Made by a program: the position numbers and the translations under genes. A stretch of DNA of 64,000 bases, taken from contig NZ_SMYL01000009.1 in assembly GCF_004358105.1 (NCBI RefSeq), forward strand, positions 62,001 to 126,000. The letters are read 5' to 3'. The notes beneath the pieces were generated by a model, which saw only the letters and a program-made list of their open reading frames with translations, ran no database searches and was not told where the DNA came from. Of this stretch, positions 46,979-55,332 are shown in pieces; positions within the stretch are counted from its first letter, which is position 1, and each line of letters opens with the position of its first letter. This stretch comes from Sapientia aquatica (GTDB taxonomy: Bacteria > Pseudomonadota > Gammaproteobacteria > Burkholderiales > Burkholderiaceae_D).

Positions 46979-47295
46979 TTATTTTGCGACCTAATTACAT
47001 CTAATATTTCAATTCTTAAATCTTTAATATCTTGCCTAATTTCAGCAAATCCATTTTTTTGATCTGAACGTAATTCAGAAATATCTTTTTCAAAGCGAGC
47101 AACCGTCTTATCTAATTCGTCTTTGCTTGCCTTTACATTCATCTGTGTGGTTATGTTATTCATCATTGTCTCTGCACTAATAAATCTATTATCAATAGAT
47201 TCTTTGTCACCCTTTCTAATCCAGCCAATAACACTACCGATTAGTGTTAAAACAGCCACCACCGCTATTATCGCTGTCCAAATAATCATTTCCAT
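46975..47295 (-). CDS. Phage protein with N-terminal TM helix and coiled coil
   Basis: 106 residues. MEMIIWTAIIAVVAVLTLIGSVIGWIR is a signal-anchor helix; residues about 30-105 are a long amphipathic coiled coil (NASKDELDKTVARFEKDISELRSDQKNG). Could be an Rz-type inner spanin or a membrane-attached exclusion protein; no lipobox partner (Rz1) was found in an overlapping frame. First gene of a two-gene minus-strand unit opposite to the late genes. Function unknown. Confidence 0.65.
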   Translation of the reverse strand: MEMIIWTAIIAVVAVLTLIGSVIGWIRKGDKESIDNRFISAETMMNNITTQMNVKASKDELDKTVARFEKDISELRSDQKNGFAEIRQDIKDLRIEILDVIRSQNK

Positions 47296-47357
47296 AGTGT
47301 TTTAATCCCTTAGCCTATAGCTTAAATTTACCAAGTTATTTATCCAAAATGGAACAA

Positions 47358-47367
47358 GGATAAATAA
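47358..47367 (+). promoter_or_regulatory. Phage intergenic motif, copy 2
   Basis: Exact GGATAAATAA, 36 nt before the terS start and 63 nt upstream of the divergent pair's start. Confidence 0.45.
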
Positions 47368-47403
47368 CAGTGATGAATGCTATGTATATGGAGAATCTTA
47401 CCA

Positions 47404-47880
47404 ATGGCTAAGAACAGAGAATATAGAGAAGTACAAAAACAGGACGCTGAAACTCAGAAAGTTCCTCTCCTTCAACGACTATACGCAATGGCAGCTAGTG
47501 GACTAAGCAAACGAAGCATGGCTGCAAAAATTGGATTTACTTTAGAAGAATTTCAAGACCTACTTAATTACAAAGAGAAAGGTATTCAACGTTACCAAAT
47601 GGCCTACGACGCTGGACGTGCTGTTTTCGAAGAAGAAAACATAGCAGTACTGGAGCAAGTATTAGAAACCGGCAGCGAAGGCATTAAAGCAAAAATCGCT
47701 CGTGACAACTTAAAAACATTAGAAGAATGGGCACCTGCAACTAAATCAGTAAAAGTAATTGTTGAAGATGCTGCGAATGTATTGTTGTTCGAAGCACTAT
47801 CAGAAGAAGACCAGAACGCTATTAAAGCGTCACATACACCTAATGACGACACCGAAGAAGATCAAACATCAGAAGATTAA
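47404..47880 (+). CDS. terS: Terminase small subunit
   Basis: 158 residues from ATG 47404, preceded by GGAG; the in-frame ATG at 47377 adds nine residues without a ribosome binding site. The N-terminal part has a homeodomain-like helix-turn-helix (YAMAASGLSKRSMAAKIGFTLEEF), the C-terminus is acidic (NDDTEEDQTSED). It binds the packaging site and recruits TerL. It overlaps terL by 38 nt. Confidence 0.8.
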   Translation: MAKNREYREVQKQDAETQKVPLLQRLYAMAASGLSKRSMAAKIGFTLEEFQDLLNYKEKGIQRYQMAYDAGRAVFEEENIAVLEQVLETGSEGIKAKIARDNLKTLEEWAPATKSVKVIVEDAANVLLFEALSEEDQNAIKASHTPNDDTEEDQTSED

Positions 47881-49168
47881 GCTTCTTCCCTTTCAAGAAA
47901 GTTTTGTAAACGATATCAGCTCTCCGCATATTGCACTTGTCGGTGGACTAGGCACAGGTAAAACGAAAGCAGCAGTATTCAAGACTCTTAAACTGCTACA
48001 AGAAAATCGCGGATGCAATGGAATCGGCTGCGAACCAACAGGACCACAGCTAGATATTTTCACTGAAGAAATGAATAAGACGTGTGCTGAGTACGGAATT
48101 AAATATTCCTATCGCGGTGCAGGTGCAGGTCATCCAGCATTTTATGAATTTGATTTTGGATATGGAAAGCAATTGCTTCGCCTAGTTTCAGCTAAGAATT
48201 ACAAGGCAAGTTTAGTTGGATATAACGCTGCATTTGGATTTATTGACGAAGCCGACACAATAGAAAACAAAGAAGAAGGCAAGGCAATTTGGTATGCATT
48301 GAATGATCGCTTGCGTGATCCTAAAGCAAGCGTAATTCAATCATTCGTTACAAGCACACCGGAAGGTTATCACACTATCTATGACATTTTCGTCGCAACT
48401 GCTGCACCAGACGGAACTGTTCTTACTTCTAGAGAAAATCACAGAGTCATTCAAGTAAGCACTTTCGAAAACATTTATTTGAAACCTGCTTATGTTGAAG
48501 GTCAATTAGCACGTTACACACCACAACAAGCCCAAGCAAAAATTTACGGCAAATTCGTAAATTCATTTGGACAGCGAGTCTATGACTGTTTTGATAGAAC
48601 AAAAAATACTACCACCGATACTTTAGAAAACTATCCACGAAATATTTTGCATGTTGGTATGGACTTTAACATCGGACAAATGAGTGCGACTGTTTCCATC
48701 ATCAATGATAAGCAACAAGTAATGACACTCGATGAAATTACTGGTGAACAAACTACTGACACGATGATTGCTGCAATCAAGCGCAAATATCCAAACAGAA
48801 TGATTTTGATTTACCCAGATACAAACGGCAAAAATCGAAGTGCAAATTCCAATGCTGATGAAACTTCAATTAATAAATTAAAGAATGCGTTTGGCCCACA
48901 AAGCTGCTTCTACAAGGGCAATAACCCTTCAATTTTCAAAGAGCGAGTTCCTGCTGTAAATGCGATGTTCAAAAATGCAAAAAGTGAACACCGTAGCTTT
49001 GTAAACCTTAACAAATGTCCTGTGTTGGTTAAAGGATTGGAACAGCAAGGTTACGTCAACGGAAAGCCAGATAAATCCAACGGACTCGATCACTGCTTAG
49101 ATGCATTTGGATATTTCATGCATTACAGGTTTCCGATTATCGGTCAGCAAGGATTTATTGCAGTTTGA
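47843..49168 (+). CDS. terL: Terminase large subunit
   Basis: 441 residues from ATG 47843, overlapping terS. Packaging ATPase with Walker A GGLGTGKT (34-41), Walker B FIDEAD (133-138), adenine motif LLPFQ, and the C-terminal RNase H-like nuclease (HVGMDFNIGQMSATV, LDHCLDAFGY). It drives DNA into the prohead and cuts the concatemer. The stretch before Walker A starts right at the phage-type KIKLLPFQ sequence, so the chosen start is consistent. Confidence 0.93.
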   Translation: MTTPKKIKHQKIKLLPFQESFVNDISSPHIALVGGLGTGKTKAAVFKTLKLLQENRGCNGIGCEPTGPQLDIFTEEMNKTCAEYGIKYSYRGAGAGHPAFYEFDFGYGKQLLRLVSAKNYKASLVGYNAAFGFIDEADTIENKEEGKAIWYALNDRLRDPKASVIQSFVTSTPEGYHTIYDIFVATAAPDGTVLTSRENHRVIQVSTFENIYLKPAYVEGQLARYTPQQAQAKIYGKFVNSFGQRVYDCFDRTKNTTTDTLENYPRNILHVGMDFNIGQMSATVSIINDKQQVMTLDEITGEQTTDTMIAAIKRKYPNRMILIYPDTNGKNRSANSNADETSINKLKNAFGPQSCFYKGNNPSIFKERVPAVNAMFKNAKSEHRSFVNLNKCPVLVKGLEQQGYVNGKPDKSNGLDHCLDAFGYFMHYRFPIIGQQGFIAV

Positions 49169-49173
49169 AAACT

Positions 49174-49184
49174 GGTAAATACAA
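49174..49184 (+). promoter_or_regulatory. Phage intergenic motif, copy 3 (weak)
   Basis: GGTAAATACAA, 18 nt before the portal start, in the short terL-portal gap. Confidence 0.3.
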
Positions 49185-49202
49185 CATTATTCAAGGATAC
49201 AT

Positions 49203-50771
49203 ATGATGCAAAAAAGTATCACATACAAAGAATTTCAAACTGATAATGCCACTGCTGCGTCAAAACTAATTGATTACTACGAAGGTGATCAAGAACGTTA
49301 TGTCACTCAAATGCTTAATGGGCAAATGGGCGGTTATGGAAAACGCGAAGACTGGCTCGACCGTGGTTACGTTCCACGTTCACGAAATATTATAAAAAGT
49401 ATTATCGACAAAAGTGGCTTGCTATTTAATAAGCCGCCAGTACTTTCAATTATTCCATTAGGTAAAACAAACACAGTTACAGATCAAACTTTTGATCGAA
49501 TTATGCACGACAGTGACTACTTAGAATTCTTTCAAAACGTGGACGTATATACACGCTTAATGAAAAGCACAATCGTCCTTCAACAAAAATATATTCCTAC
49601 CGAAGTTGCTACTGTAAATGGTCAATATATGTTTGATGCCCAACGTGGCGATGCACTATTGCTTATCCTTTTACATCGCGGTAATTCAGTAGTTCGCATG
49701 GATATTACGAATAACAAAATTATTGAACTCGCCTATTTAATTCCAAATACAAATGATGGAGACGATGACGACGGAGAAGACCAAGGTGATGTTTGGTATT
49801 ACCGTGTAATCACTCCAACTGCAACTGCTGATTACCTTGTTAAAGACGATAAAGAGTTTTTAATTCCGGGCACAGAACAACCTAATCAAGATGGATTTGT
49901 TCCAGCAAACTTTTTCTATGACATCAACAAACCAAGAGCAGGTGCTTGGGTTGATAGTCCTGAAGATATTGTTTCATTTCAAGAAATTTATAACTTACAT
50001 CTTACAGATACCGAATTCGCTGCTGCATGGCAAAAACAAAAAACATTGTTCACTGATAGTGCAATTATCGATACAAGCAGAGTAGGAACAATGGAAGGTA
50101 TGTATGCAGGACAAGGCCACACAGATGGCGGTACTGTTTATGCACCAAACCAAACAAAGAAAAGTTTAGGTGGATTAGGTCGAATTGTAAGTTTACAACC
50201 GGGTCAAGGTGACAAACCACCATTCATCAAATTTGACGGACCCGATACTGACCTTGCAGCATTAGATACAATGATGAGAGCGCTCGTTAAAGACTTAGCT
50301 TTTGACTGGGACGTAACTATCAACAGCGGAGCAGAAGTAAGAGCATCAAGTGGCTTCCAAATCGTTGTCGAAGAAATGAATAACCTTAACTTGCGTGAAA
50401 AACGCGGCCAAAGTTTTAGAGCTGGCCTACGCCGTTTTTATAACCTGACGCAAAAACTATATCCAGAACTTACTGTGGGCACGCTATGGGCTGATTTCGC
50501 TGCTCCAAGCATCCCTGTGAACACAATGGAACAAGAACAAATGTGGCAAATGCGTTTAGACGGAAATCGTTCAAGTTTAGTTGACTATTTTATGGAAACT
50601 CAGGAAATGACTGAGCAAGAAGCGAACGACAAAATTCAAGCAATCATTGAAGAGAAAAAAATGCTTGCTAAAGAATTGCCACAACCAATTCCATCCACTG
50701 CAACAAAGTTACCTACACCAACAGATACAGCTAACAGAGGAAATACAAGTCCATCGAGCACGACAGGCTAA
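49203..50771 (+). CDS. Portal protein
   Basis: 522 residues. Early WLDRGYVPRSRNIIKSIIDKSGLLFNKPP and the later WDVTINSGAEVRASSGFQIVVEEM with a long helical stretch fit a siphophage portal. It forms the dodecameric ring where DNA enters. The AAGGA Shine-Dalgarno is 5 nt before ATG 49203. An acidic insert (NDGDDDDGEDQGD) lies at about residues 181-193. A Thr/Pro-rich tail follows. Confidence 0.85.
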   Translation: MMQKSITYKEFQTDNATAASKLIDYYEGDQERYVTQMLNGQMGGYGKREDWLDRGYVPRSRNIIKSIIDKSGLLFNKPPVLSIIPLGKTNTVTDQTFDRIMHDSDYLEFFQNVDVYTRLMKSTIVLQQKYIPTEVATVNGQYMFDAQRGDALLLILLHRGNSVVRMDITNNKIIELAYLIPNTNDGDDDDGEDQGDVWYYRVITPTATADYLVKDDKEFLIPGTEQPNQDGFVPANFFYDINKPRAGAWVDSPEDIVSFQEIYNLHLTDTEFAAAWQKQKTLFTDSAIIDTSRVGTMEGMYAGQGHTDGGTVYAPNQTKKSLGGLGRIVSLQPGQGDKPPFIKFDGPDTDLAALDTMMRALVKDLAFDWDVTINSGAEVRASSGFQIVVEEMNNLNLREKRGQSFRAGLRRFYNLTQKLYPELTVGTLWADFAAPSIPVNTMEQEQMWQMRLDGNRSSLVDYFMETQEMTEQEANDKIQAIIEEKKMLAKELPQPIPSTATKLPTPTDTANRGNTSPSSTTG

Positions 50772-50778
50772 TTTCAAA

Positions 50779-50790
50779 GTGATAAATAAA
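50779..50790 (+). promoter_or_regulatory. Phage intergenic motif, copy 4
   Basis: GTGATAAATAAA, TAAATA ending 34 nt before the scaffold start. Confidence 0.4.
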
Positions 50791-50822
50791 ACTATAACAA
50801 GCACATTGATGGAGTTCAATAA

Positions 50823-51407
50823 ATGACTGAAGAAACAAATAGTGGCGAAAGCCAGCACGTTGAAGGAGTTCAACAACCAAGCATTGAAGATTTACAAGGA
50901 CAACTCGCTAAGGCAAATGCCGAAGCAGCTAAGGAGCGAAACATTCGCAAGCAATTGCAGAGTGAACGTGATGCAGCTAAAAAAGCCCCTAAAGAAAATT
51001 CAAGTGAGGATGATTACAAAGCACTGTGGGCACAAGAGCGTGAAAAGGCTGAGAAGCTTTTGAACAAGACTAAAGCAGCAAGCATTGAAAGCACTGTAAA
51101 AGCAAAACTTTCAAAAGCAGGTGTTTTACCTGACGCAATAGATGCAGCAGCAAAACTTCTCGACGCTGGAATGGTCCAGTGGGATGAAGATGATGGAGTT
51201 GATGAAGTTAGCGCACAAGCCGCTGTCGCAAAACTAAAAAGCCAGTTCGGTTTTATGTTTGAGAAAAAGGTTTCTGCAACTGACCCAAAACATCCAGCAG
51301 ACAATAAAAATAATAGTGACAAGACAATGTCGAGGTCACAGTTCGATTCGTTATCACCGCAAGCAAAAGTAGAAAGGATGCAAAACGGCTGGAAATTATT
51401 CGAATAA
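50823..51407 (+). CDS. Capsid scaffolding protein
   Basis: 194 residues, highly charged and helical. LAKANAEAAKERNIRKQLQSERDAAKK is a coiled coil typical of GP20-like scaffolds, and the basic C-terminal QAKVERMQNGWKLF could bind the coat protein. Position directly between portal and coat gene is the standard place. It helps assemble the procapsid and is absent from the mature particle. Confidence 0.8.
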   Translation: MTEETNSGESQHVEGVQQPSIEDLQGQLAKANAEAAKERNIRKQLQSERDAAKKAPKENSSEDDYKALWAQEREKAEKLLNKTKAASIESTVKAKLSKAGVLPDAIDAAAKLLDAGMVQWDEDDGVDEVSAQAAVAKLKSQFGFMFEKKVSATDPKHPADNKNNSDKTMSRSQFDSLSPQAKVERMQNGWKLFE

Positions 51408-51431
51408 TAAAAATAAAAAGGAAATAATATT

Positions 51432-52598
51432 ATGGCAGCTTCAGCTGGTAATAACACATTAACAGGTTTAATCCCTGTAATTTATGAATCAATGGACGTG
51501 ATCCCACGCGAATTAGTTGGTTCACTCGCAGCAGTAACAATGGACCCTTCAGCAGAAATGGCTGGTCTTAATCAGACTATTCGTTCGCACGTTGTTCCAC
51601 AAGGTTCTTTAGTTGATATCGTTCCGGGCGTAACAAATGCATCTGCATCCGGTCAAACGATTGGTTACGCAGATTTGACAATTTCTAAAGCAAAAACTTA
51701 TCAGATTTTATGGTCTGGTGAAGAACAATTGCTTTTGAAAGATCAATATCAAAAAGTTCTTGCAGATCAATTCCGCCAAGCATTCCGTACTTTAGGCAAT
51801 GCGATGGAAGCAGACGTTGTAAACGGTATCGCTCTTGGTGCTTCACGTGCTACAGGTACTGCTGGTACAACTCCATTCCAAGTTGCAACAAGCATGGGTG
51901 ACTTTGCTAATGCAATTAAACAATTGGATGATAACGGTGCTCCACAAACAGATCGTTCTATCATACTTGGTACTACAGCAGCAGCTTCAATCCGTGCTAA
52001 CCAAACTATCCTTTTGAAAGCTAACGAATCGGGTTCAACAGACTTGTTACGTACTGGCGCATTAGGAACTGTAGAAGGTTTTGCAATGCGTACTTCTGGT
52101 CAGATTAAAACTGGTCAAGGTCAAAACGGTGTAGCAGTTGGTACAGCATCAGGTTATGTTCTTAACGGCGCACATGCTGTTGGTCAAACATCAATCACAG
52201 TTGGTACTGGTACAGGTACAATTTTAGTTGGTGACGTTGTTACTATCGACGGATTCAAATATATCGCTACTTCTTCAATCGCTGCTCCGGGTACATTTAC
52301 AATCGCTGCTCCAGGATTGCAAGTTGCTGGTGTAAGTTCTGATGTAGTTGCAGACAATGCGACAAGTATCAAAAACTGCTTCTTACAAAAAGCAGGTTTC
52401 TTGTTAGCTACTCGTGTTCCTGCAATGCCAGCTGGTGGTGACTCAGGTACAGATATGACAATCGTTACTGATCCAGTTAGCGGCTTGTCGTTCCAAGTTG
52501 TTATGTATCGTCAATATCGTCAAATCGTTATCGACGTTGCTATTGCTTGGGGCGTGAAAGTATTGCGTCCAGAATATTGTGGCGTATTGCTTGGCTAA
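51432..52598 (+). CDS. Major capsid protein, P22 coat family
   Basis: 388 residues. The start (NNTLTGLIPVIYESMDVIPRELVGSLAAVTMDPSAEMAGLNQTIRSHVVP) matches the P22-type coat family used by many siphophages. A beta-rich central region (AHAVGQTSITVGTGTGTI ... FKYIATSSIA) corresponds to an inserted domain. The C-terminal YRQYRQIVIDVAIAWGVKVLRPEYC is conserved in the family. Strong Shine-Dalgarno AAAAGGAAA. Followed by two hairpins, consistent with a highly expressed transcript ending here. Confidence 0.88.
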   Translation: MAASAGNNTLTGLIPVIYESMDVIPRELVGSLAAVTMDPSAEMAGLNQTIRSHVVPQGSLVDIVPGVTNASASGQTIGYADLTISKAKTYQILWSGEEQLLLKDQYQKVLADQFRQAFRTLGNAMEADVVNGIALGASRATGTAGTTPFQVATSMGDFANAIKQLDDNGAPQTDRSIILGTTAAASIRANQTILLKANESGSTDLLRTGALGTVEGFAMRTSGQIKTGQGQNGVAVGTASGYVLNGAHAVGQTSITVGTGTGTILVGDVVTIDGFKYIATSSIAAPGTFTIAAPGLQVAGVSSDVVADNATSIKNCFLQKAGFLLATRVPAMPAGGDSGTDMTIVTDPVSGLSFQVVMYRQYRQIVIDVAIAWGVKVLRPEYCGVLLG

Positions 52599-52621
52599 TA
52601 TTTCGATACTTCTCGAAATAT
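52598..52621 (+). terminator. First hairpin after coat gene
   Basis: ATATTTCGA/TCGAAATAT with a 6-nt loop, beginning at the coat stop codon. It has no T-tract, so mRNA stabilisation is as likely as termination. Confidence 0.5.
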
Positions 52622-52630
52622 AGAAACATT

Positions 52631-52658
52631 AAAAAGGACATTTCGGTGTCCTTTTTAT
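52631..52658 (+). terminator. Second hairpin after coat gene, intrinsic terminator
   Basis: AAAAAGGACA/TGTCCTTTTT with a TTTCGG loop and T-rich tail. Confidence 0.88.
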
Positions 52659-52660
52659 TT

Positions 52661-52671
52661 GGATAAATAAA
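52661..52671 (+). promoter_or_regulatory. Phage intergenic motif, copy 5
   Basis: GGATAAATAAA placed 2 nt after a terminator and 19 nt before the next ATG. Confidence 0.5.
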
Positions 52672-52690
52672 CGGTATAGGAGATTTAATA

Positions 52691-53233
52691 ATGGGATTTG
52701 AAGTCGAAACAGGAAACGCATCACCAACAGCGAACAGCTATGTAGCCATTGCAGATGCCGATGCTTACCATACCTTATATCAAAATTTAGATTGGGCAAC
52801 TGATGGATCAATTCCAGATGCAACTAAGCAATTGGCACTAATGCACGCCAGCAAAGCGTGTGATCTTTTATTTGGTCAACAGTATTTGTCAATGCCAGCA
52901 ACAAGTGCTCAAGCGATGTTATTTCCTCGATTCACTTTCGTAGTAAATCAAAGACAGTTAATTTCAAGCACAACCATTCCTCCACAATTAAAAAATGCAG
53001 TCTGTGAACTTGCATTGTTATATCTCGACGGAACAGACATATACCCTACTCCGAACACAACTGCACAAGTTCAAAGTGAAAGCATAAAAGTAGGCGATAT
53101 AACTAACAATACAACTTTCGCCCACGCTCCAAACGTAGAACAGTTCACTGGATTTTGGCATGTCGAAATGCTTTTAACACCAATTATGAAAGGCCGTGGA
53201 ATTGCAAATAATTCAAACGCATTTGGTCACTAA
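52691..53233 (+). CDS. Head-tail connector, DnaT-like fold
   Basis: 180 residues. The N-terminus TGNASPTANSYVAIADADAYHTLY plus the mid PFLFPR-like segment (MLFPRFTF) and IPPQLKNAVCELALLYL match the family annotated as putative DnaT-like/phage head-tail adaptor. The name is historical; the location after the coat gene points to a head completion protein. AGGAG is 9 nt before the ATG. Confidence 0.75.
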   Translation: MGFEVETGNASPTANSYVAIADADAYHTLYQNLDWATDGSIPDATKQLALMHASKACDLLFGQQYLSMPATSAQAMLFPRFTFVVNQRQLISSTTIPPQLKNAVCELALLYLDGTDIYPTPNTTAQVQSESIKVGDITNNTTFAHAPNVEQFTGFWHVEMLLTPIMKGRGIANNSNAFGH

Positions 53234-53236
53234 GAT

Positions 53237-53569
53237 ATGGCATATAACTATTCCAGTTTAGTAGTTTCAACAGCCAATCTAATTCAGAAATTTGGAACTG
53301 CTGTAACCATCCAAAGTGCATCCACTGGTAAGACAGTGAAAACTTATGCAGTCTATTGTGGTGGTACAGATGCATCCGACACGACTAATACAACTTCGCT
53401 GTTTACAAAAATTACTACTGGTACAGAAACGTGCTATTTGCCAGCCACTGTAATTGCTCCGCTGCCGGGCGACATTATTATCGGCAAAAACAGATCACAC
53501 AAAATTCTAACGATCCAATCATACAGTCCAGCAGATACCTTAATTGCTTACAAGGTAGCACTCCAATGA
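53237..53569 (+). CDS. Phage head closure-type protein
   Basis: 110 residues, beta-rich, 4 nt after the previous gene and overlapping the next by 4 nt (ATGA). Position and size suggest a head closure (FII-like) protein, but I do not recognise a specific family. It ends IAYKVALQ. Confidence 0.6.
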   Translation: MAYNYSSLVVSTANLIQKFGTAVTIQSASTGKTVKTYAVYCGGTDASDTTNTTSLFTKITTGTETCYLPATVIAPLPGDIIIGKNRSHKILTIQSYSPADTLIAYKVALQ

Positions 53570-53874
53570 GCAATGGAATTATTGATAGCTTATTTGTCGA
53601 TTTGAATACTCGACTACGAAATTTCAAAAAAGAATTCGCAATGGAGTTTGTTCACAGGGTTGAAGAACGAACACCAGTACAAACAGGCGCATTGAAAGGC
53701 GGTTGGGTAACAGAACAAACACAAACCGGATTCGAACTATCCAATACGCAAGATTACGCAGGATATGTTGAAAACGGAACAGACAAAATGGCTCCAAGGG
53801 CAATGATAGCCACAACAGCTTTAGAAATGAAAGAGATCGCAGAAGTAGCGAAACAAAGGGCAGGGATTAAATGA
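53566..53874 (+). CDS. HK97 gp10-like tail component
   Basis: 102 residues from ATG 53566, overlapping the previous stop. The central FVHRVEERTPVQTGALKGGWV and DYAGYVENGTDKMAPRAM are the signature of HK97 gp10/phage minor tail proteins that join head and tail. The longer in-frame opening from 53431 lies inside the previous gene. Confidence 0.85.
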   Translation: MSNGIIDSLFVDLNTRLRNFKKEFAMEFVHRVEERTPVQTGALKGGWVTEQTQTGFELSNTQDYAGYVENGTDKMAPRAMIATTALEMKEIAEVAKQRAGIK

Positions 53875-54275
53875 ATACATTAGACATACAAAATGCCTTA
53901 GATGCTCAACTTCAAACGATTGCAAATCTTCCTGCCTTACAGACTGAAAATAACAGGTTCAATGCCAGTACGAATATTGCAAGTTGGGTTCGTTCTACGT
54001 TGATGCCAGCGCAAAGTTCAGTTTTAGCAATTGGCCCTAATGCCCTAACCCAAATGCAAGGGTTTTACCAAGTTGATGTGTTCTACCCAGCAGACACCGG
54101 AATAACCGCTGCAAGAACCCTTGCAGACACCATAGTGAGCACGTTTCCAGTCGGTCTAAGGCTTGTTGGAAGCAGCGGAACAGTAATTGTAGATGTAACG
54201 AGCGTAATAACAGCATATTCCATAAATAAGTATTACTGCATTCCAGTACGAATCCAGTGGTCAGTATTCGGATAA
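53871..54275 (+). CDS. Tail terminator protein (DUF4128-like)
   Basis: 134 residues, overlapping the previous gene by 4 nt. MNTLDIQNALDAQLQTI, then FYQVDVFYPADTGITAARTLADTIVSTFPVG and the final PVRIQWSVFG match the tail terminator family (DUF4128). It caps the tail tube polymer. Confidence 0.8.
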   Translation: MNTLDIQNALDAQLQTIANLPALQTENNRFNASTNIASWVRSTLMPAQSSVLAIGPNALTQMQGFYQVDVFYPADTGITAARTLADTIVSTFPVGLRLVGSSGTVIVDVTSVITAYSINKYYCIPVRIQWSVFG

Positions 54276-54281
54276 GAAAGA

Positions 54282-54294
54282 AGATAAATAAAAG
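54282..54294 (+). promoter_or_regulatory. Phage intergenic motif, copy 6
   Basis: AGATAAATAAAAG, TAAATA ending 41 nt before the tail tube start. Confidence 0.4.
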
Positions 54295-54331
54295 CAGTCG
54301 GACAAAATAAAAATAATAAGGAGTCCCAATC

Positions 54332-55258
54332 ATGCAGATCGCAGTAGGAAGTAGAAGCGCAATTGGCGCGGTAGTAGAAACGGTTTGGGGCACAACACCA
54401 GCAACACCAGCCCTATTAGATTTACCATTCACGACATTCAATGTGAATAAAACATTAGACAAGTTCAATGACACTTCTATCCAAGGCGATAGAATGATGC
54501 GCCCATCGGTTACAGGTAATACACATATTACTGGCGACTTGGATGTAAATTATCAGCCATTAAACTATGACAATTTGTTAGCATCATTATTCAACTCAAC
54601 TTGGGTTACGAACGTATTAAAAATCGGCCAAGTTCAGTCGAGTTTTACCTTTGAACATAGTCAGTTAGATATTTCACAGTTCTGGCAATACACTGGAATG
54701 GTAGTTGATAAACTTCAATTGAAATTATCGACAAGCGGACTTGTTACTGCGAAATTTACTTTAATTGGTAAAGATAGCCCAACCCCTACAGTAGTTTCAG
54801 TTGATACTACTGCTGGAACAGGCGTTGGTGGATTTTATAGTGCTCCTACAGCAGCACCACCATTCACTCACAACGGTGGCACATTCAAAGAAGGTGGTTC
54901 AGCATTCGCGTCCTTTATGTCGTTAGATATTACGTTCGACAATAAAACGGCCGCAAACTTTGGGTTAGGTGGAAGCACAGCGGCAAGTTTAACTTCAAAC
55001 TATTTCGAAGTAACTGGTTCAGCAAGTGTTTATGTTCAAGATGCTGTTATGTATAACAAATTCATTGAAGCGACTTCTACAACATTAGAATTCACTTTAG
55101 CGAATGGAACTAATACACACGATTATTTAATTCCAAACGTTCGTTATCACGGCGCTACAAAAGCAGTTACAGGTCAAGGCCCAGTGACAATGACTTTACC
55201 GTTCGTTGGCTTCTATGATTCAACAAGCGGATCAAATGCAGTAATCACACGCACTTAA
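54332..55258 (+). CDS. Major tail tube protein
   Basis: 308 residues. The N-terminal IAVGSRSAIGAVVETVWGTTPATPALLDLPFTTFNVN and the repeated beta-hairpin pattern fit the siphophage tail tube family. Residues about 150-260 include a Gly/Ala/Thr-rich stretch that may be an extra surface domain. It polymerises into the tail tube around the tape measure. Followed by a terminator. Confidence 0.82.
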   Translation: MQIAVGSRSAIGAVVETVWGTTPATPALLDLPFTTFNVNKTLDKFNDTSIQGDRMMRPSVTGNTHITGDLDVNYQPLNYDNLLASLFNSTWVTNVLKIGQVQSSFTFEHSQLDISQFWQYTGMVVDKLQLKLSTSGLVTAKFTLIGKDSPTPTVVSVDTTAGTGVGGFYSAPTAAPPFTHNGGTFKEGGSAFASFMSLDITFDNKTAANFGLGGSTAASLTSNYFEVTGSASVYVQDAVMYNKFIEATSTTLEFTLANGTNTHDYLIPNVRYHGATKAVTGQGPVTMTLPFVGFYDSTSGSNAVITRT

Positions 55259-55276
55259 TGATTCAAGTTTCAAATC

Positions 55277-55299
55277 AAGACCCTTCGGGGTCTTTTTTT
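55277..55299 (+). terminator. Terminator after tail tube gene (UUCG loop)
   Basis: AAGACCC-TTCG-GGGTCTT followed by T-run. Confidence 0.92.
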
Positions 55300-55301
55300 A
55301 T

Positions 55302-55313
55302 GGATAAATAAAG
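55302..55313 (+). promoter_or_regulatory. Phage intergenic motif, copy 7
   Basis: GGATAAATAAAG placed 2 nt after the preceding terminator and 19 nt before the tail chaperone ATG. Confidence 0.5.
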
Positions 55314-55332
55314 TGATAACAGGAGATTAGCA

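Noticed and set aside
53431-53565. Upstream extension of the HK97 gp10-like gene
   Set aside because: It lies in another frame of the previous gene; ATG 53566 overlaps its stop in the usual ATGA manner.
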